Positions 12,889 through 14,448 of a stretch of DNA of 14,448 bases are shown here, piece after piece. The translations under genes were made by a program, and so were the position numbers. A model generated the notes under the pieces. It made no database searches, was not told where the DNA came from, and saw only the letters and a program-made list of their open reading frames with translations. Position 1 is the stretch's first letter. Each line of letters opens with the position of its first letter. The stretch lies in NCBI GenBank assembly GCA_945926565.1, contig CAMELY010000019.1:1-14448 (forward strand), written 5' to 3'. Origin of the DNA: an uncultured Clostridia bacterium (GTDB taxonomy: Bacteria; Bacillota; Clostridia; Oscillospirales; Oscillospiraceae).

Positions 12889-14448
12889 TTAATTGCGGAA
12901 CTCTGCGGGCACCTGGTCAATGGACTGCCATTTCGCCATGGCGTCATCCAGGCTCATGCCGTCGGCAATCGCAGCGCGACGGGCTGCGTTGACTGCTTGG
13001 ATCTCTTTGACCCGCTTGCCGTCCAGCTCATAGCCCTTCATAGCCCATAGCGTCAGTGCCCAAGCACACATGGGGATGACGCAGAACAGAATGATAACAA
13101 CCCAGTTCATGCCATCCGTGTAGGGAGTTGTTTTGGTGGGGAGCTGCTCCAGGCCAATGATGGTGACGGCAACGCCAACCACGGTAGCGGACAGAGAGGA
13201 AACCAGTTTATCCACCAGGGAGAACAGCGTACCCATGATGCCGGGGATGAACTTACCGGAGCGATAGGTCTCGTAGTCTGCACAGTCGGCCACCATGGGG
13301 ATGGGCATATCGGCAGTGGCATAGTAAGCGCCATAGCCAATGCCGAAGCAGAGGATAAAGAGGATCGTATAGAGATTGATGCTGAACTTACCGTCCGTCA
13401 TAATAGAGAGGTTAAACGCGTCGCCACGACCCCACAGAATCAGCAGCACCAGCACGCCGACGTAGCAAATCAGAGCCACACGAACATACTTGGTCAGGGA
13501 GGCCTTCTGGCCATGCTTCTGAGAGGTGCGCACGGTCAGCGCGAAGAAAGGCACTGCGAACACATAGCCCAGCACCATCATAGGCAGATACAGCGTATCA
13601 TAGTTGCCCATCATGCAGCCGTAGAGCATACACAGCACAGTGACGTTGGTCGCAATAGAGAGGGCGAGCTTGCAGCTACCGCCTGCAACCATCAGGCGCT
13701 GCATCGGCTTGTTGGCCTTAATAATCGCCACATACTCAGAAATCTTAACCTTCTCCTGCTTGGCACCGCCGATACCGAAATATTTGGGCTGATCCTTCTC
13801 CCAGATACCAATCATAGCCAGAATCGTGAGAACAACCGAAACCGCAATGCCAATGGGCGCCATGAATGCAAACCAACTCTGGTTGTAGTCGCCAAAGAAG
13901 TTGTCGCCCGCCAGGATGGGACCGACAAACTGCATTGCACCCATACCCAGCAGAGAGCCAATCGTATTGAAGATGGTAAACAGAGGGCGCTGCTTGGGGT
14001 CATTGGTCAGAACCGCCTGTGCTGCGCGGGTAACAGAGGTCTGGAAGGTGTATCCAATCACCCATACGGCGTACAGCAGGATGAACAGGACGTAGCGCAG
14101 CCACATCATGCTCTCAGGCACATAAGGCGTAAAGACATATAGACAGATGACCGAAACCGCCATAATCAAGCTGCCGATCACCATGAATGGACGGAACTTA
14201 CCAAATTTTCCGTTGGTCTTGTCCATCAGTGCGCCGATGATTGGGTCGGTAATGGCGTCGAAAACACGCATGCCCGTAACCATAAAGGACGCAAAAACGG
14301 TTGCGATACCCAGAACGGTATTGCCAAAGGTCGCAATATAGGACAGGATCAGGACATAATACACATTGGTTGCGCCGTTGTTCAGGGGGAACATCGCCAA
14401 CTGGTACATCTTCGCCCGGTTCACACTAGTCGCTGCGGGGGACGGCTG
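12889..14448 (-). CDS. GPH-family sugar:cation symporter (MelB-like MFS), 5' end probably beyond right edge
   Basis: At least 511 residues with about twelve membrane segments; proteins of this family import glycosides, pentosides or hexuronides with Na+ or H+. Two family signatures are present. After helix 2 there is GMRVFDAITDPIIGALMDKT, then GKFGKFRPF (about 51-80 from the GTG at 14424). In the second half there is MVADCADYETYRSGKFIPG. The frame has no stop between that GTG and base 14448 (it reads QPSPAATS before V), and no ribosome binding site precedes the GTG or the ATG at 14409, so the true start probably lies outside. The C-terminal region (about 465-511) is a soluble charged tail. 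A sampled line (13201-13260) is about 53 % GC against about 72 % in the hydrogenase operon (4201-4260), so codon use differs. Substrate cannot be told. Confidence 0.9.
   Translation of the reverse strand, partial: QPSPAATSVNRAKMYQLAMFPLNNGATNVYYVLILSYIATFGNTVLGIATVFASFMVTGMRVFDAITDPIIGALMDKTNGKFGKFRPFMVIGSLIMAVSVICLYVFTPYVPESMMWLRYVLFILLYAVWVIGYTFQTSVTRAAQAVLTNDPKQRPLFTIFNTIGSLLGMGAMQFVGPILAGDNFFGDYNQSWFAFMAPIGIAVSVVLTILAMIGIWEKDQPKYFGIGGAKQEKVKISEYVAIIKANKPMQRLMVAGGSCKLALSIATNVTVLCMLYGCMMGNYDTLYLPMMVLGYVFAVPFFALTVRTSQKHGQKASLTKYVRVALICYVGVLVLLILWGRGDAFNLSIMTDGKFSINLYTILFILCFGIGYGAYYATADMPIPMVADCADYETYRSGKFIPGIMGTLFSLVDKLVSSLSATVVGVAVTIIGLEQLPTKTTPYTDGMNWVVIILFCVIPMCAWALTLWAMKGYELDGKRVKEIQAVNAARRAAIADGMSLDDAMAKWQSIDQVPAEFRN

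Noticed and set aside
1..14448. CRISPR arrays, tRNA/rRNA genes, insertion sequences, toxin-antitoxin pairs
   Set aside because: No regularly spaced repeats, no cloverleaf-like or rRNA sequence, and no transposase-like coding region or terminal inverted repeats were seen on either strand.

Overview
The window is GC-rich DNA (about 70 % GC in hand-counted stretches of the main operon) with AGGAGG-type ribosome binding sites, sigma-A type promoters and tightly coupled genes. Together with the gene content this suggests an anaerobic Firmicute, probably a gut-type clostridium of the Oscillospirales. That placement is an inference; no marker gene in the window fixes it.

Region 1 (about 10603 down to 1, minus strand) is one long operon for a membrane-bound, energy-converting group 4 [NiFe] hydrogenase of the Mbh type. 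In transcription order it carries: the NiFe large subunit; the nickel-insertion factors HypA and HypB; an eight-gene Mrp-like cation-antiporter module (MrpE, F, G, DUF4040/MbhD, MbhE, MrpB, C, D); the NuoH-like membrane anchor; the NuoB-like small subunit; an 8Fe ferredoxin-like subunit; and HypF, which runs off the left edge. Most junctions overlap by 1-8 bases or are a few bases apart. The expected chemistry is oxidation of reduced ferredoxin, reduction of protons to H2, and coupled Na+/H+ movement through the Mrp module. HypA, HypB and HypF build the NiFe(CN)2CO site. HypC, HypD and HypE are not in the window. The operon has a consensus TTGACA-17-TATAAT promoter, a GTCAA repeat around its -35 box and a hairpin in its leader.

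Region 2 (10604-12061) holds the divergent upstream area and a plus-strand MFS transporter with its own extended -10 promoter, ending at a strong hairpin shared with the next, convergent gene.

Region 3 (12062-12759, minus strand) is uridine kinase (udk) with a clear promoter. Region 4 (12790-14448, minus strand) is a GPH-family sugar:cation symporter with its terminator. It has visibly lower GC (about 53 % in a sampled line), and its 5' end lies beyond the right edge.

The system of interest is the hydrogenase operon. Its distinguishing points are the order (catalytic large subunit first, hypAB inserted before the Mrp module), the lack of any NuoC/MbhK-like gene, an apparent MbhH-MbhI fusion, and a large subunit that stops exactly at its last metal-binding motif, so no maturation protease should be needed.
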